Origin: Candidatus Sulfopaludibacter sp. SbA3
Lineage (GTDB): Bacteria; Pseudomonadota; Alphaproteobacteria; Caulobacterales; Hyphomonadaceae
Assembly: GCA_945913285.1 (NCBI GenBank)
Contig: CAMEDD010000023.1
Coordinates: 1 to 38,307 of the forward strand
Length of the DNA: 38,307 nt
Direction: 5' to 3'
The notes under the pieces are model-generated. The model was not told the DNA's origin and did not search any database. It saw nothing but the letters and a program-made list of their open reading frames with translations. Positions within the stretch are counted from its first letter, which is position 1. Each line of letters opens with the position of its first letter. This document shows, one piece after another, positions 24,011 to 31,905 of the stretch. Both the position numbers and the translations under genes were made by a program.

Positions 24011-24708
24011 TTCACCGATTTCCAGAGGGCACCATCGCCGAACGTCTCGATGAAGGCGGCGTGTGCCGCCAGTTCTGCGGGCGTGACAGGCCGCACAATG
24101 GGTTTCGGACGCTGCAAGGCGGGCGGGCGCGCCTCGCTGCCCTCTGCGCCGCTGTCACCATCAAAGCTGAACGCGCGGGCGCGGCCGCCGCGCAGTTCGA
24201 GATAGACGCTCGCGAGCAGTTGGCTGTCGAGCAGCGCGCCGTGGAGGGTGCGGCTTTCCAGTGAGATGTCGAACCGTTTGCACAGCGCATCGAGGCTGGC
24301 GGGCGCGCCGGGGAAACGCTTGCGGGCCATTGCCACGGTATCGATCCAGCGCTCCTGCGGGATGGGCGGGCGGGCGCACCGGGACAGCTCCGCATTGAGG
24401 AAGCCCCGGTCGAACGACGCGTTGTGGGCGACGAGCGTTGCGTCGCCAAGGAAGCTGAGGAAGGCGTCCACGATATCCGGATGTTCGAAAGGCGGCGCGT
24501 CCTTCAGGTCAGCGTCGGTGATGCCGGTGATGCGGATGGTCGCTTCGGAGACCGGCTTGCCCGGGTTGATCCGCCGGCGGAAGGTTCGCCCGGTCGGGAT
24601 ATAGTTGATGAGTTCGACGGCGCCGATCTCGATGATGCGCTCGCCCTGGGCGGGGTCGAGACCGGTTGTCTCGGTATCGAAGGCAATCTCGCGGATCCGG
24701 GGGGTCAT
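24007..24708 (-). CDS. dnaQ: DNA polymerase III epsilon subunit (3'-5' proofreading exonuclease)
   Basis: Proofreading subunit of the replicative polymerase. The 233-residue protein has Exo[11 protein letters not shown] (Asp11, Glu13), Exo[16 protein letters not shown] and the ExoIII-epsilon site [14 protein letters not shown] with the catalytic His and Asp. A short proline-containing C-terminal region (about 185-233) should hold the polymerase-alpha contact. It is last in the leftward chain ppsR-maf-aroE-coaE-dnaQ. Its ATG overlaps the coaE stop by 4 bp. Confidence 0.97.
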   Translation of the reverse strand: MTPRIREIAFDTETTGLDPAQGERIIEIGAVELINYIPTGRTFRRRINPGKPVSEATIRITGITDADLKDAPPFEHPDIVDAFLSFLGDATLVAHNASFDRGFLNAELSRCARPPIPQERWIDTVAMARKRFPGAPASLDALCKRFDISLESRTLHGALLDSQLLASVYLELRGGRARAFSFDGDSGAEGSEARPPALQRPKPIVRPVTPAELAAHAAFIETFGDGALWKSVN

Positions 24709-25313
24709 GCGCGAGCTCCTTCAGCAAGGCGGTGCATCAGGGCGGTGACGCTGCGAACCTGGTCGCGCGCAAAGTCAAAACCGTGAGCAGTTGAGAGAAT
24801 AAAGTCGGCGCGGGCGCGTTTTTCGGCGTCCGGCATCTGGCGGGCGAGGATCGCTTCGAACGCTTCGGGCGTCATGCCGGGCCGCGCGAGGACGCGGGCC
24901 CGCTGAACGGCGGGCGAGGCCGACACCACCAGGGTGAAATCGCAATGCGCATTGCCGCCCGTTTCAAACAGGAGGGGTATGTCCAGCACGCAGAAGCGGG
25001 CGCCGTCCGCGTGAGACTGCTGACGGAACTCGGCCTGCGCGGCGCCCGCAAGTGGATGAACGATGCGCTCCAGCCGCTTCATCGCCTCGGGATTGTCGAG
25101 CACGTGGGTGCGCAGCACGGTCCTGTCGACGGCGCCATTTGCGGTAACGCCCGGAAAGGCCGCCTCGATCGGCGCCACGGCGGCGCCGCCCTCGGCGTAG
25201 AGGGCGTGCACGGCAGCGTCCGCGTCATAGACCGCGACACCGTCTTCCCGGAAGAGGGTCGCCGTTGCGGATTTCCCCATCCCGATGGAACCGGTCAGTC
25301 CAAGGACAATCAT
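24705..25313 (-). CDS. coaE: dephospho-CoA kinase
   Basis: Last step of coenzyme A synthesis: phosphorylates the 3'-hydroxyl of dephospho-CoA with ATP. The 202-residue protein starts [18 protein letters not shown], with the P-loop at about 8-15. [14 protein letters not shown] gives the family's D-A-D motif, and then come [14 protein letters not shown] and the [16 protein letters not shown] lid/base-recognition region. Length is normal. The ATG overlaps the aroE stop by 4 bp and its own stop overlaps dnaQ's start by 4 bp. Confidence 0.96.
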   Translation of the reverse strand: MIVLGLTGSIGMGKSATATLFREDGVAVYDADAAVHALYAEGGAAVAPIEAAFPGVTANGAVDRTVLRTHVLDNPEAMKRLERIVHPLAGAAQAEFRQQSHADGARFCVLDIPLLFETGGNAHCDFTLVVSASPAVQRARVLARPGMTPEAFEAILARQMPDAEKRARADFILSTAHGFDFARDQVRSVTALMHRLAEGARA

Positions 25314-26125
25314 TGGACCGCCTCCAGAAGCTTACGTGCGCGTGCGTGCGCCGCAGCGAGATCCGGACGTGTGCCGAACCAGTGCTCAAAACTTAGTGAC
25401 GCCTGCGCGACCAGCATGCCGAGCCCGTCGAGCGCGCGCCAGCCCTGGCGGCGGGCTTCGGTGAGCGCGGCCGCCGCGCCTTTGCCGTAACTTATGTCGT
25501 AGAAGATGCCGCCTGCGGATTTCGGGAGTTCGAATGCGCCGCCGCTGTGGCCGATACTGAGCGTATTGATGATCACGCCCGCCCGGGCCGCTTCGCGCAG
25601 GCCGCTACCCAGTGGAAGGATTCGCGCTGAGGGGGCAAGGTCGAGGGCCAGGGCCTCAGCGCGCGCGATCGTCCGGTTACAGATGGTCAGGCGGGCGCCC
25701 CGGCGCGTCAATACATCCGCCAATGCCCGGGCCGACCCCCCTGCCCCGAGAAGAAAGACCTCGCGGCCTTCGACAGCGATTTCCCCGAAATCCAGTGTCA
25801 GAGCGAAGCCCGGAGCATCCGTATTCTCGGCGCGCCAGCCACCGCCGGGCGCAGGAACAAGTGTATTGGCTGCGCCGATGCGGCGAGCGGTGTCACCCGC
25901 ACTGACCGCCAGGCGCAACGCTTCTTCCTTGTGCGGCAGGGTGATATTGAGACCAGCCGCCTTATGCCCGTCGAGCGATGTCAGGGCGGTGGCGAGTTCG
26001 CCTGTCTTGACCTCAAGCGCCGCATAGACCGCATCAATCCTGTTGAGACGCAGCCAATAGTTGTGGATATACGGCGACAGGGAGTGCGCGACCGGGTCTC
26101 CTATGACGCCGAGCAGGCGGGTCAT
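25310..26125 (-). CDS. aroE: shikimate dehydrogenase (NADP+)
   Basis: Reduces 3-dehydroshikimate to shikimate in the chorismate pathway. The 271-residue protein has the shikimate-binding SLSPYIHN (15-22) and the catalytic Lys66 in [12 protein letters not shown] with Asp103 in ENTDAPGF. The NADP site is at 127-132 (GAGGSARAL), with NRTIARAE on the next strand. Length and order are standard. It is chained by 4-bp overlaps to maf upstream and coaE downstream. Confidence 0.96.
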   Translation of the reverse strand: MTRLLGVIGDPVAHSLSPYIHNYWLRLNRIDAVYAALEVKTGELATALTSLDGHKAAGLNITLPHKEEALRLAVSAGDTARRIGAANTLVPAPGGGWRAENTDAPGFALTLDFGEIAVEGREVFLLGAGGSARALADVLTRRGARLTICNRTIARAEALALDLAPSARILPLGSGLREAARAGVIINTLSIGHSGGAFELPKSAGGIFYDISYGKGAAAALTEARRQGWRALDGLGMLVAQASLSFEHWFGTRPDLAAAHARARKLLEAVQ

Positions 26126-26718
26126 TGCGGTAAGACCTTCCGGACGCGGAGGTAATCGAGCAGAGGCAGAAGCGGCAGGCCGAGGATCGAGAAGTAATCG
26201 CCTTCAATGCTGGAAAAGAGCTGCGACCCGAGGCTTTCCAGCTGGTAGGCGCCGACGGTGGACAGCAGGCTTTGGCCGCAACGATCTACATATCCGTCGA
26301 TGAATTCCGGCGTCAGGTGCCGCATCGTCAGGCGCGGGCGCGCGAGATGACGCCAGACAGGCCGGCCCTCTTCGCAGACAACGATCGCAGTCTCGAGCGT
26401 GTGGCTCTTGCCCGACAGGCGGGTGAGATGGCTGCGGGCTTCGGCGAGGTCGGCCGGTTTGTCGAAGGCCTCGTTGCCGAGGGCCAGCATCTGGTCGCCG
26501 CCGATGACGAGGCCGCCGCGAGCCGAGGATACGCGCACCGCTTTCAGTTCCGCGAGCTGCATGGCCTGGTCGCGAACCGGGACACCTTCGGCGCGCAAGC
26601 TCGTCCGGAACGAGGCTTCATCGACGTTCGGCGCAACGCTTTGTGCGGTGACGCCGGCCGCTGCCAGGAGGGCGCGCCGGCTGGCGCTGCCGGAGGCAAG
26701 CGTGACTTCAAGGCTCAT
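26122..26718 (-). CDS. maf: Maf-family nucleoside triphosphate pyrophosphatase
   Basis: House-cleaning pyrophosphatase that hydrolyses non-canonical or excess nucleoside triphosphates to monophosphates; also called a septum-formation inhibitor. The 198-residue protein opens LASGSASRRALLAAAGV, with the phosphate-binding SxSxRR. It has the base-region GGDQMLALGNEAFDKP and the substrate loop LTRLSGKSHTLETAIVV, then GAYQLESLGSQLF near the end. The set GDQ and KSH suggests the YceF-like subgroup, but this is not certain. The gene is the second of the leftward chain next to the origin. Confidence 0.93.
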   Translation of the reverse strand: MSLEVTLASGSASRRALLAAAGVTAQSVAPNVDEASFRTSLRAEGVPVRDQAMQLAELKAVRVSSARGGLVIGGDQMLALGNEAFDKPADLAEARSHLTRLSGKSHTLETAIVVCEEGRPVWRHLARPRLTMRHLTPEFIDGYVDRCGQSLLSTVGAYQLESLGSQLFSSIEGDYFSILGLPLLPLLDYLRVRKVLPQ

Positions 26719-27557
26719 GCATGGCCCCGGCGTTCATAAAGCAGGTTGAGGATCGCCGCGGCGGTTTCTTCCACCGAACGGCGCGAGACATCAATGGTTT
26801 TCCAGTTGTTGCGCTGGAACAGGCGGTTCGCCTGCGTGATCTCTTCGCGCACCGCTTCTTCATCGGCGTAGTCGCCGGCATCGTCCTGGTTCAGCGACAT
26901 CAGCCGCTGGCGCCGTATCTGGACAAGCCGCTCAGCCGAGATTTTCAGCCCCACAACGAGCGGCCCCTTGTCACCGAGACGTTCGAGAAAGTCCGGCAAA
27001 GGGGCTCCGGGGACGAGCGGAATATTTCCGGCGCGGACTTTCCGGTTGGCGAGATAGACGCAGGTGGGTGTTTTCGACGTGCGGCTGACACCCAGCAAGA
27101 TCACATCGGCGCCAACCAGGCTTTCCATGTTCTGGCCGTCATCGTGCGCGAGGGTGAAGTTGATCGCCTCCATCCGCTCGAAATAGTCCTCGTCCATTGC
27201 GTGCTGGCCGGCGACGCGGTTGTTGGCTGGGACGCCGAGATGGCGGCTGAGCATGGCGATCGAGGGATCGAGCACGGGCAAAGTCGGAATACTGCGCTCT
27301 CGGCAGAAGGCTTCCAGCCGGCCGCGCAGGCCCGCATCCGAGATGGTGTACCAGACGACGCCGGGCGCTGCTTCGATTTCCCGGGTGACCCGCTCAAGCT
27401 GGCGCTCGGAGCGTACCAGGTAGTAGTTGTGCTCGAGCGGCTGGATATTCTCGAACTGGGCGCAAGCTGCCCGCTGCACGGCGTTCAGCGTTTCGCCCGT
27501 CGAGTCCGAGACGAGGTGGACGTTGAAGTAGATGGCGGGCCGGACCGGGCGTGTCAT
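26715..27557 (-). CDS. ppsR: bifunctional kinase/pyrophosphorylase of the PPDK/PEP synthase regulator family (DUF299)
   Basis: Predicted regulator that phosphorylates (ADP- or ATP-dependent) and, by phosphorolysis, dephosphorylates a threonine of pyruvate phosphate dikinase or PEP synthase. The 280-residue protein starts with IYFNVHLVSDSTGETLNA, the family N-terminus, and has the P-loop-like GVSRTSKTPTCVYLANRKV (mid-protein) and the ISAERLVQIRRQRL region. The ATG at 27557 is chosen because the family sequence begins a few residues on; a longer in-frame reading to 27632 would run into the origin motifs and adds unrelated residues. In Caulobacter the equivalent gene also sits directly beside the origin. 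It leads the leftward five-gene chain. Confidence 0.92.
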   Translation of the reverse strand: MTRPVRPAIYFNVHLVSDSTGETLNAVQRAACAQFENIQPLEHNYYLVRSERQLERVTREIEAAPGVVWYTISDAGLRGRLEAFCRERSIPTLPVLDPSIAMLSRHLGVPANNRVAGQHAMDEDYFERMEAINFTLAHDDGQNMESLVGADVILLGVSRTSKTPTCVYLANRKVRAGNIPLVPGAPLPDFLERLGDKGPLVVGLKISAERLVQIRRQRLMSLNQDDAGDYADEEAVREEITQANRLFQRNNWKTIDVSRRSVEETAAAILNLLYERRGHA

Positions 27558-27597
27558 GGTGCTTCTCTTGCCGGGCGTTCCGGCTTTGCACAAGGGT

Positions 27598-27797
27598 TGT
27601 GACTCGCCTGTGAATTGCCTGCCGCTCCACAAGGAGTCACACGGTTTCCACAGGCCTGCGAATCCGACTCCCCGATGATCCCTGCTTGTTCCGCATTGTG
27701 ACTCGGCGCCCGCGTTTACCTAACGTTAACCATTGATCAACGTCAGGAATTCTCCGGCGCGTCCGAATGCCCCTAGCTGTGACTCAGTTGTGGATTT
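27598..27797. repeat. phased TGTGACTC / DnaA-like elements
   Basis: Octamers at 27598-27605 (+), 27634-27641 (-), 27697-27704 (+) and 27778-27785 (+). Three of them have another TGTG element in the same direction one helical turn away: 27598 to TGTGAATTG at 27609 (11 bp); 27778 to TGTGGATTT at 27789 (11 bp); and on the minus strand TGTGGAAAC starting 27652, the octamer at 27641 and TGTGGAGCG at 27631 (11 and 10 bp). Every octamer contains GACTC, a GANTC methylation site. This phasing fits cooperative initiator binding. Confidence 0.7.
27715..27729 (+). promoter_or_regulatory. CtrA-type binding site in the origin
   Basis: TTTA-CCTAACG-TTAA, followed by CCAT, matches the CtrA consensus TTAA-N7-TTAA with one mismatch in the first half. 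The TTAACCAT right half resembles sites in the Caulobacter origin, where CtrA blocks initiation. It lies 11 bp after the third octamer. Confidence 0.6.
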
Positions 27798-27807
27798 TGG
27801 TGGACAA

Positions 27808-27824
27808 GCCCGGATAAACCGGGC
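27808..27824 (+). repeat. short stem-loop between origin elements and hemE
   Basis: GCCCGG-ATAAA-CCGGGC: a 6-bp stem with a 5-nt AT-only loop. No T-tract follows. It may be a leader structure of hemE or part of the origin. Confidence 0.4.
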
Positions 27825-27901
27825 TCTCCAAGAATCCAGCAGCATCATAAGTATAAGCGCCCTCACGGGCTCATTTGAATGGGATTGAAAGGGGTAGAGC
27901 G

Positions 27902-28939
27902 ATGGCCGGCGCCAGCGGGAAGAAATTCTTGGACGTGCTTGCAGGAAAGGCGGTCTCCCCTCCTCCGGTCTGGATGATGCGCCAGGCAGGTCGCCACCTT
28001 CCGGAATACCTCGAAACACGCTCCCGCGCGCGCGACTTCCTTGATTTCTGCTACACGCCGTCCCTCGCCTCAGAGGCAACGCTCCAGCCTGTGCGCCGAT
28101 ACGGCATGGACGCCGCGATCCTGTTTGCTGACATTCTTCTCATCCTCGATGCGATGGGCCTCGATGTTGCGTTTGAGAAGGGCGAGGGCCCGCTGGTGGA
28201 AGTCATTCATTCTGCGTCCGATCTCGCACGGGTTCAGCCGCAGGCCGCAGCTGACAAGCTGTCGCCGGTCTACGAGACGGTGTCGCGTGTCAAAGCGCAG
28301 CTGCCTTCTTCGTGTGCGCTGATCGGTTTTGCGGGATCGCCCTGGACGGTGACGCTTTATGCGGTCGAAGGCCGGGGCAAGACCGACAAGTCGATGGCCT
28401 GGCGCTGGGCGCATGGACGGCCGGATGAACTCGCTGCTGCGATGGATCTCGTGACCGAAGCGACCGCGCACTATCTCGCGCGGCAAGTCGAGGCGGGCGC
28501 TGACGCCCTGATGCTGTTCGACAGCTGGGCGGAGGGCCTTGCTGACAATATCTTCGAGGAAGTGATCATTGCGCCTACGAGGAAGCTGGTCACCCGGCTC
28601 CGGCAAATGGGTGTCATGGTGCCGATCATTGGCTTCCCGCGCGGCGCGGGCGTGATGGTGCCGGCCTATGTGAAGGCCACGGGCGTGACGGGCGTGGGCC
28701 TCGACACGGCCGCGTTGCCCGCGTTCATAAATGCTTCTCTACCCAAAGGATTCCCCGTTCAAGGCCATCTTGATCCGCTGCTGCTGATCGAGGGGGGAGC
28801 GCGTCTTGACGCACGTGTGGACCAGATTCTGGACGCTTACCGGGGTCGGCCCCATATCTTTAATCTTGGGCACGGGGTTCGCCCAGAAACGCCGATCGCA
28901 AATGTCGAGCGCGCGCTGAACCGGATTCGAAAGGGATAA
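27902..28939 (+). CDS. hemE: uroporphyrinogen decarboxylase
   Basis: Decarboxylates uroporphyrinogen III to coproporphyrinogen III in haem synthesis, in the cytoplasm. The 345-residue protein has the signature WMMRQAGRHLPEY (Arg27, Arg31) and FADILLILDAMG with the pyrrole-binding Asp77. It also has GFAGSPWTVTLYAVEG, the DSWAEGL segment and the C-terminal FNLGHGVRPETP with its conserved His. The ATG at 27902 is chosen because AAAGGGG stands 7 bp before it; a TTG 27 bp earlier is in frame but unsupported. It is first of a tight hemE-hemH-hemJ operon (8 and 9 bp gaps), with a leader that lies in the putative origin. Confidence 0.97.
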   Translation: MAGASGKKFLDVLAGKAVSPPPVWMMRQAGRHLPEYLETRSRARDFLDFCYTPSLASEATLQPVRRYGMDAAILFADILLILDAMGLDVAFEKGEGPLVEVIHSASDLARVQPQAAADKLSPVYETVSRVKAQLPSSCALIGFAGSPWTVTLYAVEGRGKTDKSMAWRWAHGRPDELAAAMDLVTEATAHYLARQVEAGADALMLFDSWAEGLADNIFEEVIIAPTRKLVTRLRQMGVMVPIIGFPRGAGVMVPAYVKATGVTGVGLDTAALPAFINASLPKGFPVQGHLDPLLLIEGGARLDARVDQILDAYRGRPHIFNLGHGVRPETPIANVERALNRIRKG

Positions 28940-28947
28940 GTCTGCCC

Positions 28948-30021
28948 ATGGGCCGCAGAATCGCCGTTGTCCTCTTTAACCTCGGCGGTCCGGACAAGCC
29001 CGCGTCCGTGCAGCCCTTTTTGCAGAACCTCTTCCGGGATCCCGCAATCATCCGGGCCCCCCTGCCCTTGCGCTGGTTTCTGGCACGGCTGATTTCGCGC
29101 ACGCGGGCATCGGCAGTGATCAAGAACTATGCGATGATGGATGCTGGCGGGGGCTCGCCGCTGCTGCGCGAAACTGAGGTTCAGGCCAAGGCGCTCGAAG
29201 CGGAGCTGGCGAAACGGCTACCGGACGATGAGGTCAAATGCTTCATTGCGATGCGGTACTGGCATCCCTTCACCGAAGAAGCTGCAGCTGAAGTGAAACG
29301 CTGGCGCGCGGACGGCGTTGTGCTGCTGCCCCTATATCCGCAGTTTTCGACCACGACCACGGGCTCGTCGCTGGAGGCCTGGAAGAAAGCCTTCAACGGC
29401 GCGGCAAAAACAGTGTGCTGCTTCCCGTTCGAGGAAAACTTCGTTTCCGCGCACGTCGACCGCATCCTTGAAGCGCACAAGAGGGCCGGAGCGCCGGAAC
29501 AGGTGACATTACTGTTGTCAGCCCACGGATTGCCTGAACAGGTTGTCCGCGACGGCGACCCCTATCAGTGGCAGTGCGAAACGCTGGCTGAAATGATCGC
29601 CGGCCGGGTGCCTGCACATTGGGAAGTGATCCCCTGTTACCAGTCGCGCGTGGGCCCCCTCAAGTGGATTGGTCCGGCCACGGAAGCTGAAGTCGAGCGC
29701 GCGGCGAACGCGAAAAAGCATATCCTGATTGCGCCGATCGCCTTCGTTTCGGAACATATCGAGACGCTGGTCGAACTTGGCGAAGAATACAGGCTGATCG
29801 CCGAAGCCGATGGCGCGGCGAGCTATACCCGTGTCGAGGCATTGGGTACACATCCCGGCTTCATCCATACACTGGCCCAGGAAACCTTGGCCGCGCTGGA
29901 CATGAATGAGAAAATCCGGTCCTGCGCTGGGGGCAGGCTTTGCCCATCGGGCTGGACGGGGTGCCCGCATGTGGTCACACACCAGAAGGCGGGTGAGCGG
30001 GTCAAGGAACTGGCGGGCTGA
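28948..30021 (+). CDS. hemH: ferrochelatase, probably [2Fe-2S]-containing
   Basis: Inserts Fe2+ into protoporphyrin IX, the last haem step, at the inner membrane. The 357-residue protein starts with the conserved VVLFNLGGPDKP and has the catalytic His193 in SAHGLPEQVV and Glu269 in FVSEHIETLVELG. Cysteines at 157/158 (TVCCFPFEE) and a C-terminal set Cys326, Cys332 and Cys339 (SCAGGRLCPSGWTGCPHV) match in position the cluster ligands described for some bacterial ferrochelatases, so a [2Fe-2S] centre is inferred. It follows hemE by 8 bp and precedes hemJ by 9 bp. Confidence 0.95.
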   Translation: MGRRIAVVLFNLGGPDKPASVQPFLQNLFRDPAIIRAPLPLRWFLARLISRTRASAVIKNYAMMDAGGGSPLLRETEVQAKALEAELAKRLPDDEVKCFIAMRYWHPFTEEAAAEVKRWRADGVVLLPLYPQFSTTTTGSSLEAWKKAFNGAAKTVCCFPFEENFVSAHVDRILEAHKRAGAPEQVTLLLSAHGLPEQVVRDGDPYQWQCETLAEMIAGRVPAHWEVIPCYQSRVGPLKWIGPATEAEVERAANAKKHILIAPIAFVSEHIETLVELGEEYRLIAEADGAASYTRVEALGTHPGFIHTLAQETLAALDMNEKIRSCAGGRLCPSGWTGCPHVVTHQKAGERVKELAG

Positions 30022-30030
30022 GGGCAAGGT

Positions 30031-30462
30031 ATGGACATCTATCTCTGGGTCAAGTCGGCCCACCTCGTGTTTGTTGTGGCCCTGATGGCCGGGTTGCTTA
30101 TCTATCCGCGCTATAAGATCCACCAATTGGCGAGCCGTCCGGGTGAACCGCTTTTCGAGACGATGCGGGACGCCTCGGCCCGCCTGAAACGCATCATCCT
30201 AAATCCCAGCCTCATCCTGGTCTGGGGTCTGGGGCTCTGGATGCTGTATCTGAACCCATCTCTGCTCGAGCAGGGCTGGATGCATGCCAAGCTCGCCCTG
30301 GTGCTCGCCATCACCGGCGTGCACGCCTATTTTACGGTCCTCGGCAAGAGGGTGGACGCGGTGACGGGCACGGTTGAGGCCAAGATGCTTCGAATGCTCA
30401 ACGAAGTGCCGTTCATCCTGATGATCGGGGTTGTGATCCTCGTGATCGTCAAGCCGTTCTGA
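30031..30462 (+). CDS. hemJ: HemJ-type protoporphyrinogen IX oxidase
   Basis: A 143-residue integral membrane protein that oxidises protoporphyrinogen IX to protoporphyrin IX in organisms without HemG or HemY. Four hydrophobic segments are visible: LVFVVALMAGLLIY; LILVWGLGLWMLY; the LALVLAITGVHAYF stretch; and FILMIGVVILVIVK. The conserved His of WVKSAHLVFVV and the Lys of MHAKLAL, known to be needed in the family, are present, as are RDASARLKR and LRMLNEVPF. Its place after hemE and hemH explains the missing terminal oxidase in this operon. Confidence 0.93.
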   Translation: MDIYLWVKSAHLVFVVALMAGLLIYPRYKIHQLASRPGEPLFETMRDASARLKRIILNPSLILVWGLGLWMLYLNPSLLEQGWMHAKLALVLAITGVHAYFTVLGKRVDAVTGTVEAKMLRMLNEVPFILMIGVVILVIVKPF

Positions 30463-30602
30463 GGCTCGCGCCTTTCAGGCTTGACCTTTCAGGCCAAATT
30501 GACGATGACGGTGCCTGCCGGTGCGCCCGATCCTTGCGGCGCCCCTAGATTCTCCCTAACCGGCTCCCCCTTTAGCTAAATCCAAAATCCGGACCGCTCC
30601 GA
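30463..30602 (+). promoter_or_regulatory. rho leader with direct repeat
   Basis: 140 bp between hemJ and rho. CCTTTCAGGC occurs twice (30471-30480 and 30485-30494, 14-bp period), each with GCC-TTTCA-GGC-like self-pairing. TTGACC and TTGACG occur at 30481 and 30499 as possible -35 elements, but no clear -10 follows. rho is usually autoregulated through its leader; whether these repeats take part is not known. Confidence 0.3.
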
Positions 30603-31892
30603 ATGGCTTCCTCGATGCTCGACAACCTTACCAGCGTGACCCTTCGCGAACTCAAGGCAAAAACGCCGGAGGAGTTGCTGCTCTATGCTGAAGAACTCGA
30701 GGTCGAAAATGCCTCGTCCATGAGGACGCAGGACATGCTGTTTGCGATCCTCAAGGAGCTGGCCGACAGTGAAGTCGAGATCACAGGCCTTGGCGTTCTG
30801 GAAGTGCTGACCGACGGGTTCGGGTTCTTGCGCTCGCCGGAATCGAACTACCTGCCGGGCCCGGGCGACATCTATGTCAGCCCCGAAGTGCTGAAGAAGG
30901 CGAACATCCGCACGGGCGACACCGTCGAAGGGCCCATCATCGCCCCACAGGATCCCGAGCGCTACTTTGCGCTCACCGATGTGAGCCGGATCAATTTCGA
31001 AGATCCGGACAAGGCCAACAAGAAGGTCCACTTCGACAACCTGACACCGCTTTACCCCGACCGCCGCCTGAAAATGGAAAGCCGCGATCCGACCAAGAAG
31101 GACCGCTCCGGCCGCGTCATCGATATCGTCGCCCCGATCGGCAAAGGTCAGCGCGCCCTGATCGTTGCCCCTCCCCGGACCGGCAAAACCGTCCTCATGC
31201 AGAACATCGCTGCCGCGATCGAAGAGAACCATCCTGAGTGCTACCTGATCGTGCTGCTGATCGACGAGCGCCCGGAAGAGGTGACCGACATGCGCCGCAC
31301 GGTGAAGGGTGAAGTGGTTGCTTCGACCTTCGATGAGCCGGCGACCCGCCACGTTCAGGTCGCCGAGATGGTGATCGAGAAAGCCAAGCGTCTCGTTGAG
31401 CACAAGCGCGACGTGGTCATTCTTCTGGACTCGATCACGCGCCTCGGCCGCGCCTACAACACAACCGTACCTTCCTCCGGCAAGGTGCTGACGGGCGGCG
31501 TGGACGCCAACGCCCTCCAGCGTCCGAAGCGCTTCTTCGGCGCAGCGCGCAATGTTGAGAATGGCGGGTCCCTGACGATTGTCGCCACCGCCCTGATCGA
31601 TACGGGCAGCCGGATGGACGAAGTGATCTTTGAGGAGTTCAAGGGCACGGGTAACTCCGAGATCGTCCTTGACCGGAAGATCGCCGACAAGCGCACCTTC
31701 CCGGCGCTGGACATCATGAAATCCGGAACACGCAAAGAGGAACTCATCACGCCGCAGGACCAGCTCTCGAAGATCTACATCCTGCGCCGCATCCTGGGCC
31801 CGATGGGCACGAGCGACGCGATCGACTTCCTGATCGACAAGCTGCGCCAGACCAAGAACAATGACGAATTCTTCGAAGCGATGAAGAACTGA
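30603..31892 (+). CDS. rho: transcription termination factor Rho
   Basis: Hexameric RNA helicase that ends transcription at Rho-dependent sites. The 429-residue protein has the N-terminal helical domain ([20 protein letters not shown]), and the cold-shock-like primary RNA site with [23 protein letters not shown] (about 71-93, in pieces). The P-loop [10 protein letters not shown] is at about 188-197, and then come [26 protein letters not shown] and the Q-loop/R-loop parts with [10 protein letters not shown] and [19 protein letters not shown]. Length is normal with no insertion. The start has a weak ribosome-binding site. mnmE follows after 13 bp, so they are likely co-transcribed. Confidence 0.98.
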   Translation: MASSMLDNLTSVTLRELKAKTPEELLLYAEELEVENASSMRTQDMLFAILKELADSEVEITGLGVLEVLTDGFGFLRSPESNYLPGPGDIYVSPEVLKKANIRTGDTVEGPIIAPQDPERYFALTDVSRINFEDPDKANKKVHFDNLTPLYPDRRLKMESRDPTKKDRSGRVIDIVAPIGKGQRALIVAPPRTGKTVLMQNIAAAIEENHPECYLIVLLIDERPEEVTDMRRTVKGEVVASTFDEPATRHVQVAEMVIEKAKRLVEHKRDVVILLDSITRLGRAYNTTVPSSGKVLTGGVDANALQRPKRFFGAARNVENGGSLTIVATALIDTGSRMDEVIFEEFKGTGNSEIVLDRKIADKRTFPALDIMKSGTRKEELITPQDQLSKIYILRRILGPMGTSDAIDFLIDKLRQTKNNDEFFEAMKN

Positions 31893-31905
31893 CGGCGGGC
31901 GCTGC

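Larger units (their letters stand above)
27558..27901. other. putative chromosome replication origin (oriC)
   Basis: A 344-bp gene-free region between ppsR (leftward) and hemE (rightward), the same junction that holds Cori in Caulobacter. Four TGTGACTC octamers (27598, 27634 reverse, 27697, 27778) sit with DnaA-box-like TGTG elements. The best of these are CTTTGCACA (27584-27592) and GTTTCCACA (27644-27652), each one mismatch from TTWTNCACA, and TGTGGATTT (27789-27797). There are seven GANTC sites (27601, 27634, 27660, 27666, 27701, 27781, 27832). A CtrA-like site lies at 27715, with a small stem-loop at 27808. The AT-richer stretch about 27842-27861 (catcataagtataag) could be the unwinding element. 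The hemE ribosome-binding site AAAGGGG lies at the right end. Confidence 0.8.

Noticed and set aside
27558-27632. Longer ppsR reading from 27632
   Set aside because: It would run through origin motifs and adds 25 residues with no family likeness; the ATG at 27557 fits the family start.
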